Below, in pieces: positions 1 to 9,159 of a DNA stretch of 64,000 bases; position 1 is the first letter of the stretch; every line of letters starts with the position of its first letter. A program made the position numbers and the translations under genes. Below the pieces are notes generated by a model that saw only the letters and a list, made by a program, of their open reading frames with translations, was not told the origin of the DNA and did no database searches. Source of the DNA: Candidatus Poribacteria bacterium (lineage in GTDB: Bacteria; Poribacteria; WGA-4E; WGA-3G); assembly GCA_028820845.1 (NCBI GenBank), contig JAPPII010000124.1, positions 122,093 through 186,092 on the forward strand. Reading direction: 5' to 3'.

Positions 1-2
1 GT

Positions 3-344
3 GCACGGGTTTTCAGAGATGCGCTTTTTGGGACGGAATGTGCCTATCTTTTATGGTGTGTGTTAATAGGTGGCGTGTTTTTATTAGCACCGCTGGATCG
101 TTATGTGAACAATATTCAACCTGTGATTTCACCCGTGCTTCATATCAATCCGCTTATTGCTGTCTGCTATATCTTTGAGATAGATCCTTTTAGATCCCCG
201 TTCATCTATAAACTGACACCCGTCGGGTCGTATCATGTCCCGTATACGCCTTGGTATGTTGTGGGTTTCTGGCAACTTCTAATAGGTATTTGCTGTTTTT
301 TCGGGGCGTGGCGAATATCCAGTCCGTATAAGCGTGTTTTGTAA
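3..344 (+). CDS. C-terminal part of an integral membrane protein (5'-truncated)
   Basis: The reading frame is open from the first bases of the window to a TAA at 342-344, so the gene begins upstream. The visible 113 residues contain two strongly hydrophobic stretches, one near the start (LLWCVLIGGVFLLAPL) and one near the end (VVGFWQLLIGICCFFGAW), separated by a region rich in Pro, Tyr and aromatic residues. The protein finishes with a short basic tail. This layout fits the last transmembrane helices of a permease, for example an ABC-2 type transporter, but no diagnostic motif is visible, so the function is left open. glmM starts 24 bases downstream, so the two could be cotranscribed. Confidence 0.6.
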   Translation, partial: ARVFRDALFGTECAYLLWCVLIGGVFLLAPLDRYVNNIQPVISPVLHINPLIAVCYIFEIDPFRSPFIYKLTPVGSYHVPYTPWYVVGFWQLLIGICCFFGAWRISSPYKRVL

Positions 345-368
345 TATGTTTCCTGCCGAGAGGATTTC

Positions 369-1769
369 ATGGCTATAGCAGAAAAACCAATTATTAGTGT
401 TTCAGGTGTCCGAGGTGAGGTAGGTGTTTCACTTGATGTCAGAGTCATTACGCGCTTCGCGATGGCTTTTGGAACTTTTGTGAGTGGTAGGACAGTGGTT
501 GTTGGGCGTGATTCTCGGACCTCCAGTCCAACAGTCCGACATGCCGTCCTTGCTGGACTTTTTGCCACCGGATGCCACGTCATAGATGTCGGTGTCTGTC
601 CGACACCGACGATACTCTTAATCGCAAATGCGCTGCGTGCGCAGGGGAGTATTACCGTCACAGCCAGCCACAATCCGGTCGCTTGGAACGGAATTGAATT
701 TGCCGCCGCATCAGGGAATCTCTTGACACAAGCGGAACGGGCTGAATTGATGCGAATTTATGAAACAGAGGATTTTGCACTCGCCCCTTGGAACGAACAG
801 GGAACACTTGAGACTTATGGCGAGGCAATAGCGTATCATCTGGAGCGGGTTCTGCATGCTCAGTGGCTCGCACCAGATTCGATTCGGAAAGCCGGTCTAA
901 AGGTCGTACTGGATTGTGGTAATGGTGCCGGAAGCGTCATCAGTCCGTCCTTATTAAGAAAACTGGGTTGTCGGGTTGTTGAACTTAATTGTGTTGCAGA
1001 TGGGCACTTTCGTCGTCCGGCTGAACCTACACCTGAGGCGTTGGATGAACTCTGCGAAGTAGTCCGTATTTCTAAAGCAGATATCGGCTTTGCGCATGAC
1101 GGCGATGCCGATCGGCTTGTGCTTGTTACAGATAAGGGGATTCCACTCAATGGTGAGTGGACACTTGCTTTTGTCGTCGATTTCATTCTCGGTAAAACCA
1201 AAAGTGATGTAGTGGCTACCGTATCTACGAGTCGAATGTTAGACGATATTGCCGAAAAGCACGGTGTCAGGCTTCACCGTACAAAAGTTGGCGTGGGTTG
1301 GGTGGTCGGGAAGATGCACGAGGTTAATGCAGCTATCGGTGGTGAAGGCACCGGCGGTGTGATTTATCCTGATATTCACTATACAACGGACGGTATCGCC
1401 TCTATTGCCGCAATCACACAATACCTCGCCGAGTCTGGTGGCACCGTTACGCAGCTCGTCGAAAACATGCCGCAATATCAAATGTGTCGAAAGAAATTGG
1501 AGATTCCGTCACAAGAAGTCGCAGCACGCCTCATCGAACGCGCCGTGAAGGTTTATAAAGCGGAAGTTTCTACAAAAAAGAGTCCGCTTCTTGATCTCAC
1601 AGATGGCGTCAAACGCGTCTGGGAGGATCGGTGGGTGAACATCCGTCCGTCTGGCACAGAACCTGTGATTCGGGTTTTCAGCGAGGCACCGACCTTAGCG
1701 GCGGCGGAGCAATTGTGCGACGAAACGCTTGAAACCCTGAAGGTGTTAATGAAACAAATTTCGTCTTAA
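369..1769 (+). CDS. glmM: Phosphoglucosamine mutase / phosphomannomutase family protein
   Basis: An alpha-D-phosphohexomutase, which moves phosphate between C6 and C1 of a hexose (glucosamine for GlmM, leading to UDP-GlcNAc and peptidoglycan; mannose or glucose in related enzymes). The active-site phosphoserine loop reads TASHNP (about residue 100), the Mg-binding loop reads DGDADR (about residue 243), a sugar-specificity loop reads GEGTGG, and the C-terminal phosphate-binding loop reads RPSGTEP. All four domains are present in 466 residues, the usual family length. The start has GAGAGGA five bases upstream. The GEGTGG loop and the overall form look like the archaeal/GlmM-like subgroup, so the exact substrate is uncertain. 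It lies upstream of yvcK, another cell-envelope-linked gene. Confidence 0.9.
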   Translation: MAIAEKPIISVSGVRGEVGVSLDVRVITRFAMAFGTFVSGRTVVVGRDSRTSSPTVRHAVLAGLFATGCHVIDVGVCPTPTILLIANALRAQGSITVTASHNPVAWNGIEFAAASGNLLTQAERAELMRIYETEDFALAPWNEQGTLETYGEAIAYHLERVLHAQWLAPDSIRKAGLKVVLDCGNGAGSVISPSLLRKLGCRVVELNCVADGHFRRPAEPTPEALDELCEVVRISKADIGFAHDGDADRLVLVTDKGIPLNGEWTLAFVVDFILGKTKSDVVATVSTSRMLDDIAEKHGVRLHRTKVGVGWVVGKMHEVNAAIGGEGTGGVIYPDIHYTTDGIASIAAITQYLAESGGTVTQLVENMPQYQMCRKKLEIPSQEVAARLIERAVKVYKAEVSTKKSPLLDLTDGVKRVWEDRWVNIRPSGTEPVIRVFSEAPTLAAAEQLCDETLETLKVLMKQISS

Positions 1770-1839
1770 CTGCGTTATTTAACCTAACTTGCTACTAACG
1801 GATTCTACGCTTTTGAAAAACCTGTTTCAGCACGTTTCT

Positions 1840-1887
1840 TCACCCCCGTTGAATGCCACACGCGCATTCAGCGTTGATTCGGGGTGA
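1840..1887 (+). other. Two-tier inverted repeat between glmM and yvcK
   Basis: The outer arms TCACCCC (1840-1846) and GGGGTGA (1881-1887) enclose inner arms TGAATGC (1850-1856) and GCATTCA (1864-1870). A strong stem-loop should form in RNA. No T-run follows, so it is not a simple intrinsic terminator. It sits about 50 bases before the yvcK start codon and may be an mRNA processing or leader structure, or a small interspersed repeat. Confidence 0.5.
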
Positions 1888-1938
1888 TATGTCTATAGAA
1901 ATGGTTGGGTTTAATAGTTTAAAAATTTTGGAGAAATT

Positions 1939-3183
1939 ATGGCTTTGAAACTTGCCTGCATCGGGGGGGGCAGCGGTTTATCCGCCTTGCTGAGTGGCAT
2001 TAAACACTATGCCGATCTTGAGAAAGGTAAAGATAGTATTATTGATTTGGATAGTTTAGCGGCAATCGTTACCGTCTCTGATGATGGTGGGAGCTCAGGG
2101 CGACTCGTTGAAGAGTTTGACATGCTACCCCCGGGCGATATTCGTAGGCTTCTCTTTACCTTATCCGATGCCGATGAACTCGCAGGACTTTTTGAATATC
2201 GCTTTTCGAGCAATGGCGAACTCGGTGGACATACCGTCGGAAATCTCTTGCTAACGGCGTTAACAGAGAAATTTGAGGGTAATTTTCCGAAGGCGATTCA
2301 AGCGGCATCAAGGCTCCTCGCCGTTCGTGGACAGATTATCCCTGTTACATTGGATTATACGGTTTTGTGCGCTGAACTTGCGGATGGAGAGGTTGTCCGT
2401 GGTGAATCCACGATACCTATCAGAGAAAATCGTGAACCGATCAAACGCGTTTTTTTTGAACCGCGCGAGAATGGAAAGATACATCATGCCCCGGATGAAA
2501 TCTATGAGTGTCAGGCGCATGAAGGTGCTATAGAGGCACTGATTAACGCTGACGTGATTCTCATCGGGCCCGGTAGCCTTTACACCAGCATTATGCCAAA
2601 TCTGGTTATTAAAGGAGTCGTTGAAACGATTCAACGCTCAGACGCTATTAAAATCTACGTTTGTAACGTCATGACGCAGCCCGGCGAAACCGACGGCTAC
2701 GCCGTTACGGATCATGTTAATGCTATTTGGGACCACGCAAAAATTCCGATAAACTATGTTGTGGTTAACAATCAACCAGCACCAACGGAGATCATGCAAG
2801 AGTATGTCCGCAAAGAATTGGTGTCGCAGTTGACGCGAATTCGATCGATTGCTGAGGAAGGGCTTTCGATGCTCTATGAAGATGCCCAACATCTTATGGA
2901 GGTCCTAAACTTAGCGAAGGATATCTCGTCGTTATCCGTGGAAACGATACAGCTCGCCGACGCTTCAAAAGTACAGGTTTCTTATAATCGTGAGCAGGAG
3001 AGTCTTGAAGAGGAAGGAATCAGTGTGATTGAAGCGGACCTCATTCGGGACATGGTTGTTACTGAGTTTGGGACATGGCTCGGTGGTGTTCAGATGAACG
3101 TTATCCGTCACGATCCCGAAAAATTGGTCCGCTCACTTGTTAAGATCTTTAGGAGTCACCCAAAACTCCAAGAGGCGGTCTGA
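1939..3183 (+). CDS. yvcK: YvcK/CofD-like gluconeogenesis factor, UDP-sugar binding
   Basis: A member of the YvcK/CofD fold family, required in Bacillus and others for normal cell shape on gluconeogenic carbon and reported to bind UDP-sugars. The N-terminus has the nucleotide-binding glycine loop IGGGSGLS (about residues 8-15), followed by VSDDGGSSGRL and PPGDIRR, both family signatures. A GPGSLYTS loop lies near residue 208 and NVMTQPGET follows. At 414 residues it is longer than typical YvcK (about 320), the extra part being a C-terminal stretch of about 80 residues of unknown role. GGAG lies seven bases before ATG. Its position next to glmM suggests a link between UDP-GlcNAc supply and envelope growth. 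Confidence 0.92.
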   Translation: MALKLACIGGGSGLSALLSGIKHYADLEKGKDSIIDLDSLAAIVTVSDDGGSSGRLVEEFDMLPPGDIRRLLFTLSDADELAGLFEYRFSSNGELGGHTVGNLLLTALTEKFEGNFPKAIQAASRLLAVRGQIIPVTLDYTVLCAELADGEVVRGESTIPIRENREPIKRVFFEPRENGKIHHAPDEIYECQAHEGAIEALINADVILIGPGSLYTSIMPNLVIKGVVETIQRSDAIKIYVCNVMTQPGETDGYAVTDHVNAIWDHAKIPINYVVVNNQPAPTEIMQEYVRKELVSQLTRIRSIAEEGLSMLYEDAQHLMEVLNLAKDISSLSVETIQLADASKVQVSYNREQESLEEEGISVIEADLIRDMVVTEFGTWLGGVQMNVIRHDPEKLVRSLVKIFRSHPKLQEAV

Positions 3184-3203
3184 GAAAATTCGTAACCTTC
3201 AAT

Positions 3204-3398
3204 TTAGCGTTGTTGACGCTTAGAAACGGTAGGGTCTTCGGCAGCAATCTGTAAGGCGAATGTATCACAAATCTGGGATAAATTGTCAATGAAAAGTTCC
3301 CAGCGTAATTCATCTTGGCGTGCTTTTGCTATTGCCAGACATAGTGCCGTTTCGTATAAAGATAGATGATTTTTCTTACGAGCATCAGTGGATTTCAT
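3204..3398 (-). CDS. Small hypothetical protein (64 aa)
   Basis: I do not recognise this protein. It is a predicted helical, charged 64-residue product with basic residues at both ends and an amphipathic middle. A good ribosome binding site (AGAAAGGGATA) lies just upstream of the ATG on the minus strand, which is the main reason to accept it. It converges with yvcK, whose stop codon is 21 bases from its own stop. The name of a family cannot be assigned from sequence alone. Confidence 0.5.
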   Translation of the reverse strand: MKSTDARKKNHLSLYETALCLAIAKARQDELRWELFIDNLSQICDTFALQIAAEDPTVSKRQQR

Positions 3399-3551
3399 AG
3401 CTTTATCCCTTTCTAAAGAATGGTAAATTATCTAAAAATAGATATAAATTCCAACGAACGTAACGTTTAAACGAAGAGTCGTCGGAAAGGTTACATTTTT
3501 TTAAAACAAGGCAATTTTAATTTCGTAATCACGTGGGCAGTGCCTCTTTCG

Positions 3552-3580
3552 GAACCTTATCATAAGGTTCTTTTTTATTT
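3552..3580 (+). terminator. Intrinsic terminator
   Basis: GAACCTT (3552-3558) and AAGGTTC (3564-3570) form a seven-pair stem, extendable to nine, followed by TTTTTTATTT. It would end plus-strand transcription coming from yvcK or from an unseen small RNA in 3400-3550. Confidence 0.7.
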
Positions 3581-3648
3581 TCTAACGCAAAAATCGTGCC
3601 ATATTCACAATAGTGCCACAATAGGTGCTGCAGACGGCGAAACATTAA

Positions 3649-3675
3649 ATAGCAGACATATCTGCCTATTTTTTA
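3649..3675 (+). terminator. Probable second intrinsic terminator
   Basis: ATAGCAGA (3649-3656) pairs with TCTGCCTAT (3661-3669) with one bulged base, followed by a run of six T. It lies about 70 bases after the first terminator on the same strand and may be a backup. Confidence 0.5.
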
Positions 3676-3900
3676 CGCGATCGCGGTCTGTTTTTACGAC
3701 ATTGTTCCCCAGATGTTTTCTTGTGTTCGGTAGTTCCAGATAGAAACCGCGCCTTTGTTGGGCTATATGGAAAACGTAACTTTGGCAGAAAAAGAAAATG
3801 CTTTCTGCCTATTAGATACAATTAGAAGGCAAAAAGGTTGCATAATTTTTTAAATGATAGTTGGTGGTTGGCAATCAGCAGTCGGTAGGACGGAAAATTG

Positions 3901-3923
3901 TCTGAATCAGGATTTATAGGATT
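3901..3923 (+). repeat. Interspersed repeat, TCTGAAnCAGGATTTATAGGATT type
   Basis: This 23-base stretch matches, with one or a few differences, copies at 61305 and 61529 and an inverted copy at 61710-61733. It is embedded in a wider patch containing CAGTCAG-type repeats. The element has no coding content and seems to be a mobile or recombinogenic intergenic repeat. Confidence 0.6.
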
Positions 3924-4002
3924 CAAGGATTTGTAGGATTATAGCAGTCAGTGGTCAGCAAGAGTTGGGAATCAGAGTTGCCTCCTACGGGAACTGAAAA
4001 TC

Positions 4003-4031
4003 TTGACTTTATCGTATTTTGAGGGTATAAT
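4003..4031 (+). promoter_or_regulatory. Sigma-70-type promoter for glnS-gltX
   Basis: TTGACT (4003-4008) and TATAAT (4026-4031) are separated by 17 bases, close to the ideal vegetative promoter. The glnS ATG follows about 80 bases downstream, leaving a leader with a short GC-rich dyad near 4060-4090. Confidence 0.8.
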
Positions 4032-4120
4032 TATTTAGAAAGATGTTCCACCCTCTATAGACTACCGCTTCATCGGAGCGGCGGTCTCTGTAATACACCC
4101 AACACAGGACATATTGAGAT

Positions 4121-5830
4121 ATGAAACATTCAGATGCGGATTTAAAAGAAGACCCTAACAGACCGTCCGACTTTATTCGTCAAGAGGTTGACAAGGACCT
4201 CAAAACAAACAGATATGACGGTCGGGTCCATACCCGATTCCCGCCAGAACCGAGCGGCTACCTTCATATCGGACACGCCAAGGCTATCTGTATCAGTTTT
4301 GGTATTGCCGAAGATTACGACGGACTTTACAATTTGCGGTTTGATGACAGCAATCCAATCACTGAAGAGAGCGAATACGTAGACGCGATTAAACGGGATG
4401 TACACTGGCTCGGATTTGATTGGAAAGACCGAGAGTATCACGCTTCAGACTATTTTGAAACGCTCTATGAGTATGCCGTCAAACTCATAGAAAAAGGAAA
4501 GGCTTACGTCTGCGATTTGACACCAGACGAGACGCGCGCCTATCGTGGTACCTTAGTCAAACCCGGCAAAGATAGTCCCTACCGCAACCGATCGGTTGCG
4601 GAAAATTTAGACTTGTTCCGTAAGATGCAGGACGGAGAGTTCCCTGATGGTTTCTGCACACTTCGGGCAAAGATTGATATGACGAGTCCTAACCTGAATA
4701 TGCGTGATCCTGTGATGTATCGTATCCTTCGGGCGCATCACCATCGACGTGGTAACAAGTGGTGTATCTATCCGACCTACGATTTCACGCATGGGCAGTC
4801 TGATTCGATTGAAGGTATAACGCATTCGTTGTGTGACGTCCAGTTTGAGGACCATCGTCCGCTCTACGACTGGTTTTTGGAATCCTTGGAGATTTATCAG
4901 CCTCGACAGATTGAGTTTGCACGGCTAAACCTGACGTATACCGTGTTAGGCAAGCGGAAACTCAGAGTTCTCGTTGAAGAGGAACACGTCAGTGGGTGGG
5001 ACGATCCGAGATTGCCTACACTCTCTGGGATGCGCCGTCGTGGGTATACGCCTGAATCTATCCGAGATTTTTGTAGTCGCATCGGTGTTTCAAAAGCCGA
5101 TAATCTCATTGAGATATCGCAGCTTGAGTATTCCATTCGGAACGACCTGAATCAGCGCGCCCCACGCGTCATGGCTGTTCTCAATCCGGTTAAGGTGATT
5201 ATTGATAACTACCCAGAGGGGCAGGTCGAAATGCTTGACGCTGAGAATAACCCCGAAGATGAGAGTGCTGGGACACGGGAAATTCCCTTCTCACGGGAGA
5301 TTTACATTGAACGGGAAGATTTTATGGAGGATCCGCCTCGAAAATTCTTCAGGTTAGCACCGGGACGGGAAGTCCGGCTTAAACACGCTTATTATATCCA
5401 GTGTGAACGGGTCGTCAAAGATGAAAACACGGGTGAAATCGTTGAAATTCACTGTACTTATGATCCAGAAACACGTGGTGGCTGGTCCGAGGATGGACGC
5501 CGAGTCCGAGGGACATTGCATTGGGTTTCTGCTGAACATGCTGTGGATGCGGAGGTGCGTCTCTACGATTCACTCTTTACGGAGCGTGAACCCGAAAGTG
5601 CAGCAGGAGATGCTGACTGGATACAATTCCTGAATCCGAATTCTTTGGAGGTTTTGCACAACTGCAAAGTTGAACCGAGTCTCGTTGATGCGTCACCGGA
5701 AAGCCGGTATCAGTTTCTACGAATGGGTTATTTTTGCGTGGATCCAGATACAACGTCAGAGAAATTGGTATTCAATCGCACGGTACCGCTAAGGGATAGC
5801 TGGGCGAAAATTCAAAGGGGACAGAAATGA
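4121..5830 (+). CDS. glnS: Glutaminyl-tRNA synthetase
   Basis: A class Ib aminoacyl-tRNA synthetase that charges tRNA-Gln directly in the cytosol. The Rossmann-fold HIGH motif is at residues 49-52 ([15 protein letters not shown] context, diagnostic for GlnRS), and the second catalytic loop reads VLGKRKL around residues 275-281 where enterobacterial GlnRS has VMSKRKL. GWDDPR and [10 protein letters not shown] follow, then the two beta-barrel anticodon-binding domains. At 569 residues it matches bacterial GlnRS length. Most bacteria lack GlnRS and use GatCAB; bacterial glnS is thought to have come from eukaryotes by transfer. The stop codon overlaps the gltX start (ATGA), which indicates translational coupling. 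Confidence 0.97.
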   Translation: MKHSDADLKEDPNRPSDFIRQEVDKDLKTNRYDGRVHTRFPPEPSGYLHIGHAKAICISFGIAEDYDGLYNLRFDDSNPITEESEYVDAIKRDVHWLGFDWKDREYHASDYFETLYEYAVKLIEKGKAYVCDLTPDETRAYRGTLVKPGKDSPYRNRSVAENLDLFRKMQDGEFPDGFCTLRAKIDMTSPNLNMRDPVMYRILRAHHHRRGNKWCIYPTYDFTHGQSDSIEGITHSLCDVQFEDHRPLYDWFLESLEIYQPRQIEFARLNLTYTVLGKRKLRVLVEEEHVSGWDDPRLPTLSGMRRRGYTPESIRDFCSRIGVSKADNLIEISQLEYSIRNDLNQRAPRVMAVLNPVKVIIDNYPEGQVEMLDAENNPEDESAGTREIPFSREIYIEREDFMEDPPRKFFRLAPGREVRLKHAYYIQCERVVKDENTGEIVEIHCTYDPETRGGWSEDGRRVRGTLHWVSAEHAVDAEVRLYDSLFTEREPESAAGDADWIQFLNPNSLEVLHNCKVEPSLVDASPESRYQFLRMGYFCVDPDTTSEKLVFNRTVPLRDSWAKIQRGQK

Positions 5831-7305
5831 ACGACACACCAAGCGGGACAACGGTTTCCGCTGTAAATGATCAGATCCGGGTTCGGATGGCGCCGTCACC
5901 CACCGGCTACTTACACATCGGCGGGGCACGAACGGCTCTATTCAATTGGTTGTTTGCTAAACATCACAACGGCACGTTTATCCTCCGTATTGACGATACA
6001 GACGCAGCGCGTTCCACTGATGAATCTATGCACGAGATTTACGAGGCGTTAAAGTGGTTGGGTATCGGTTGGGACGAGCACTATGTCCAATCAGAGCGGA
6101 GAAGTGTCTATGACGGTTATGTCCAACGTCTACTTGAGAGCGGCAATGCATACCATTGTTACTGCACACCTGAAGAACTGGAGGCGATCCGTACACAGGC
6201 GCGTGCCGATAAGCAAGCGCGTTCCTACGACGGCAGATGCCAACATCTGACATCGGAAGCCGTCCAACGTTTTGTCGCCGAAGGCAGGAAACCGACCGTA
6301 CGTATAAAGATGCCTGATAGACCTATTCGTGTTGACGACATCGTTCTCGGTTCACGGAATATCGATCCCGCTACCTTAGAAGATGAGGTGATTGTCCGTT
6401 CAAACGGGATGCCGAACTACAATCTCACCTCAATTATTGACGATGCCGAGATGCGGATAACCCATGTCATTCGGGGGACGGAGCATCTCAACAACACCCC
6501 GAAGCAGATTGCGATTGCGAATGCACTCGGTTTAAAGGTGCCCCAGTTTGCACATATTCCGCTCGTGTTGGATAGTGGTGGCAGGAAGATGAGTAAACGG
6601 CATCACGGCGATCTGGTGGCTGTTAACCGTTACCGTGAACAGGGGTACCTCCCTGAAGCGATGCTGAATTTCGTCGTCCGACTCGGTTGGTCTTATGACG
6701 ACAAACAGGAGATTTTCTCGGTTCAAGAACTCATAGAGAAATTCGACCTTGCGCGGATTGGAAAAAGTGGCAGTGTCTTTGATATTAAGAAACTGGAATG
6801 GCTCAATTCCCATTATATTAATCAACTTGATGTCGCAGCGCGGACGGACGCCGTGATCCCGTTTTGGCAGAAAGACGGATTGCTCAATTCGACAGAAGAT
6901 CGCAGCTGGCTGGAAAGTATTGTGGAAGCGGTGGGTGAACGCCTCACAACCCTACAGGACATCCTTCCACAGACCCGTTATTTCTTTAATGACGAATTTG
7001 AATACGACCCGAAAGCCGTCAAGAAGTGGTGGGGTGGTTCCGTCGAGAAGAAAGAGAAAACGCGCCAGATACTCACCAGTATCTCACAAATTTTGGAAGA
7101 AACGTCTACTTTTGACATAGAAACAGTTGAAGCGGCGATTTGGAAATACACGGATGAGCACGACATCAAACGCGTCGCAGCGATGCAAGCACTGCGAATC
7201 GCACTAACAGGAACATCGTTCGGACCAAGTCTCTTTGATATTGTTGTCTTGTTGGGTAAAGACGAAGTTTTAAAGCGGATCCCAAAGGCAATAGCGCATC
7301 TATAG
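5827..7305 (+). CDS. gltX: Glutamyl-tRNA synthetase
   Basis: Charges tRNA-Glu with glutamate. The N-terminal catalytic domain carries [17 protein letters not shown] (HIGH-equivalent, about residues 23-39) and the KMSKR loop (KMSKRHHGD, about residue 256). The C-terminal helical anticodon-binding domain completes 492 residues, the normal size. Its ATG overlaps the glnS stop by four bases, so production of the two related synthetases is probably coupled. With GlnRS next door it is expected to be a discriminating GluRS specific for tRNA-Glu, but the specificity residues were not analysed. Confidence 0.97.
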   Translation: MNDTPSGTTVSAVNDQIRVRMAPSPTGYLHIGGARTALFNWLFAKHHNGTFILRIDDTDAARSTDESMHEIYEALKWLGIGWDEHYVQSERRSVYDGYVQRLLESGNAYHCYCTPEELEAIRTQARADKQARSYDGRCQHLTSEAVQRFVAEGRKPTVRIKMPDRPIRVDDIVLGSRNIDPATLEDEVIVRSNGMPNYNLTSIIDDAEMRITHVIRGTEHLNNTPKQIAIANALGLKVPQFAHIPLVLDSGGRKMSKRHHGDLVAVNRYREQGYLPEAMLNFVVRLGWSYDDKQEIFSVQELIEKFDLARIGKSGSVFDIKKLEWLNSHYINQLDVAARTDAVIPFWQKDGLLNSTEDRSWLESIVEAVGERLTTLQDILPQTRYFFNDEFEYDPKAVKKWWGGSVEKKEKTRQILTSISQILEETSTFDIETVEAAIWKYTDEHDIKRVAAMQALRIALTGTSFGPSLFDIVVLLGKDEVLKRIPKAIAHL

Positions 7306-7343
7306 CACTACAACGTAGATAAGCCTCTATAAGGGGGTCAATC

Positions 7344-8630
7344 ATGGCAGCAAAACTCGCTATATCTGGTGGCAAAAGAACTGTCCCCGATGGATTAATT
7401 CAACCGTGGCCACAAGTTACCCAATCCGACAAAGACGCGATTGCCGAGGTGATCGCCTCTGAAAAGATTACCGACCAGCAACGCGTTCAATCCGAAGGGC
7501 TCACAAAAGAGTGGGCGGAATACATGGGGGTCGAGTATTGCATCCCCGTCAACAGCGGCACGGCTGCGTTACATCTCTGTGTCGCAGGTGTCGGCATTGA
7601 GCCGGGTGACGAGGTTATCATTCCCGCCTTCACTTTCTGGGCAACCGCGGCAGCCGTCCTGCATCACAATGCTATCCCCGTCTTTGTTGATATTGACCCA
7701 ATAACCTATTGTATTGACCCCAACGCGATTGAAGCGAAAATTACCGAAAGAACCCGTGCGATTGTGCCGGTTCATATTCACGGTATGCCCGCGGATATGG
7801 ACCCGATTCTGGAGATTGCCAAAAAGCACAACCTGAAAGTCATTGAAGACGTTGCACAGGCGCATGGTGCGCGCTATAAAGGCAAACTGTGTGGTGCGTT
7901 TGGCGATGCCGCGGGTTATAGCACACAAGCCTCAAAGACGTTGAGCAGCGGATGCCAAGGCGGTCTGTTTACAACGAATGATGGACAAATTCACGAACGT
8001 GCAGCGTTGTTACAGTATTTCGGAGAAATCGTCGTACCGGGGAGGGAAAGGGAAGAGCAGGAATACAATGCCTACGGACTTGGGTGGATGTATCGTGGGG
8101 ATATGTTCAGCCAGGCATTCATCCGTAGCCAACTGAAACGATTGGATGCCAATAACGCGCTGCGCGTCGAAAATTGTGAGTATCTCACAATGCATCTAAG
8201 CGGAATTGACGGTATCGAAACCCCTATTACCCCAGAGGGGTGTGAGCCTGTGTATTACAACTACGTCATCGGTTTTGATCCGACAGCGTTGGGATTGGAC
8301 ATCTCCGCTCGCACGATGCGTGAGAAGGTGCAAGCAGCACTACGCGCCGAGGGAGTCCCAACGGGACAGTGGCAACGACTTCCCGTGCCATCTCAGGAGA
8401 TTTTCCAGAACCAAATCGGCTACGGCACAGGATGTCCGTGGCGGTGCAATAACTCGACGGTTGAATATAAGACTGAGGACTATCCCCGAGCCGTTGCGTT
8501 CATCGACTCCCACTGCTATATCTTCGATGTTAATCCACCCAACGATTTCGAGTTGATGTCCTATTACGTTGAAGCGTTCCACAAAGTTATGGATCAGCTG
8601 GATGCTGCGCTTGAGGTGCCTGCTGCTTAA
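7344..8630 (+). CDS. DegT/DnrJ/EryC1/StrS-family PLP aminotransferase
   Basis: A fold-type I pyridoxal-phosphate enzyme of the sugar aminotransferase family, which usually transaminates nucleotide-linked keto sugars, with some members acting on inosose. NSGTAALHL binds the cofactor phosphate, the EDVAQAHGA segment supplies the ring-contacting Asp, and Lys198 in QASKTLSSG is the expected internal aldimine lysine. The 428 residues are slightly longer than average. GGGGG precedes the ATG. No other nucleotide-sugar gene lies beside it, so the substrate is unknown. It follows gltX by 38 bases and may be read through from the glnS promoter. Confidence 0.9.
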   Translation: MAAKLAISGGKRTVPDGLIQPWPQVTQSDKDAIAEVIASEKITDQQRVQSEGLTKEWAEYMGVEYCIPVNSGTAALHLCVAGVGIEPGDEVIIPAFTFWATAAAVLHHNAIPVFVDIDPITYCIDPNAIEAKITERTRAIVPVHIHGMPADMDPILEIAKKHNLKVIEDVAQAHGARYKGKLCGAFGDAAGYSTQASKTLSSGCQGGLFTTNDGQIHERAALLQYFGEIVVPGREREEQEYNAYGLGWMYRGDMFSQAFIRSQLKRLDANNALRVENCEYLTMHLSGIDGIETPITPEGCEPVYYNYVIGFDPTALGLDISARTMREKVQAALRAEGVPTGQWQRLPVPSQEIFQNQIGYGTGCPWRCNNSTVEYKTEDYPRAVAFIDSHCYIFDVNPPNDFELMSYYVEAFHKVMDQLDAALEVPAA

Positions 8631-8637
8631 AGCGTCT

Positions 8638-8694
8638 GGCTGTCCTCTCAATCCGCGTGAATTGTAAGTCTGTTCTGCGACTTTGAGGACAGCC
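8638..8694 (+). other. Ten-base inverted repeat after the aminotransferase gene
   Basis: GGCTGTCCTC (8638-8647) and GAGGACAGCC (8685-8694) are a perfect inverted pair separated by 37 bases, starting eight bases after the aminotransferase stop codon. There is no T-run. It could be an RNA stabiliser or a small repeat, and it marks the left edge of the defence island. Confidence 0.55.
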
Positions 8695-8734
8695 CCATCA
8701 CAGGAGCGAATTGAAATTTTAGGAATCTCTGGTA

Positions 8735-9136
8735 ATGGACAAGCCTTATATAGTTGTTCAGCGCAAAAACTATAAATTGACGATTTATAATGGAATCGTC
8801 CCGCTTAATCCAGACAATGATAATGTTGATGTTTACGTTACCTTTCCTAATGGAGAGAGTTTCTCTGCAGTCTTTTTTACCCTTCAAAACATAGAGGCTT
8901 TGATGAAGCAGTACAAAAAAACGGGTAAATGCGCTGCCGGGATGTACTTTTGGACATCTGACATGATGATCGTTGACAAACTTACTGAAAAGACTATCTG
9001 TCAAACGATCGACAATTTGTTAGCGGAAGAAGATTTTGAATCTGTTTTTTCAAGAAACGAAGAACCCGCGGATATTTCTCCTGAAGAAGGCGACGAACTC
9101 TTCAACTGTTTTAGCGAATCTCTGCGTCCGTCCTAA
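8735..9136 (+). CDS. Hypothetical protein upstream of the type III methyltransferase
   Basis: I do not recognise this 133-residue protein. It has a beta-rich N-terminal half (KPYIVVQRKNYKLTIYNGIV) and an acidic helical C-terminus (EEPADISPEEGDELF). No catalytic motif, signal peptide or membrane segment is visible. AGGAA precedes the ATG, and the gene ends 23 bases before mod, so it is probably cotranscribed with the methyltransferase. Possible roles are an accessory or regulatory protein of the restriction system, but that is inference from position only. Confidence 0.75.
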   Translation: MDKPYIVVQRKNYKLTIYNGIVPLNPDNDNVDVYVTFPNGESFSAVFFTLQNIEALMKQYKKTGKCAAGMYFWTSDMMIVDKLTEKTICQTIDNLLAEEDFESVFSRNEEPADISPEEGDELFNCFSESLRPS

Positions 9137-9159
9137 CAGATAACCAGGAAACCGCATAT

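Larger units (their letters stand above)
3399..4120. other. Intergenic region with terminators, repeats and the glnS promoter
   Basis: No convincing gene is present. The region holds two hairpins followed by T-runs (3552-3580 and 3649-3675), a third hairpin without a T-run (GGCAGAAA at 3784-3791 with TTTCTGCC at 3802-3809), a stretch of the interspersed repeats found elsewhere in the window (about 3860-3970), and the glnS promoter. The 67-codon open frame at 3540-3743 overlaps both terminators and lacks a ribosome binding site. Confidence 0.6.

Noticed and set aside
3540..3743. 67-codon plus-strand frame
   Set aside because: It covers two terminator hairpins, lacks a ribosome binding site and has no protein-like composition.
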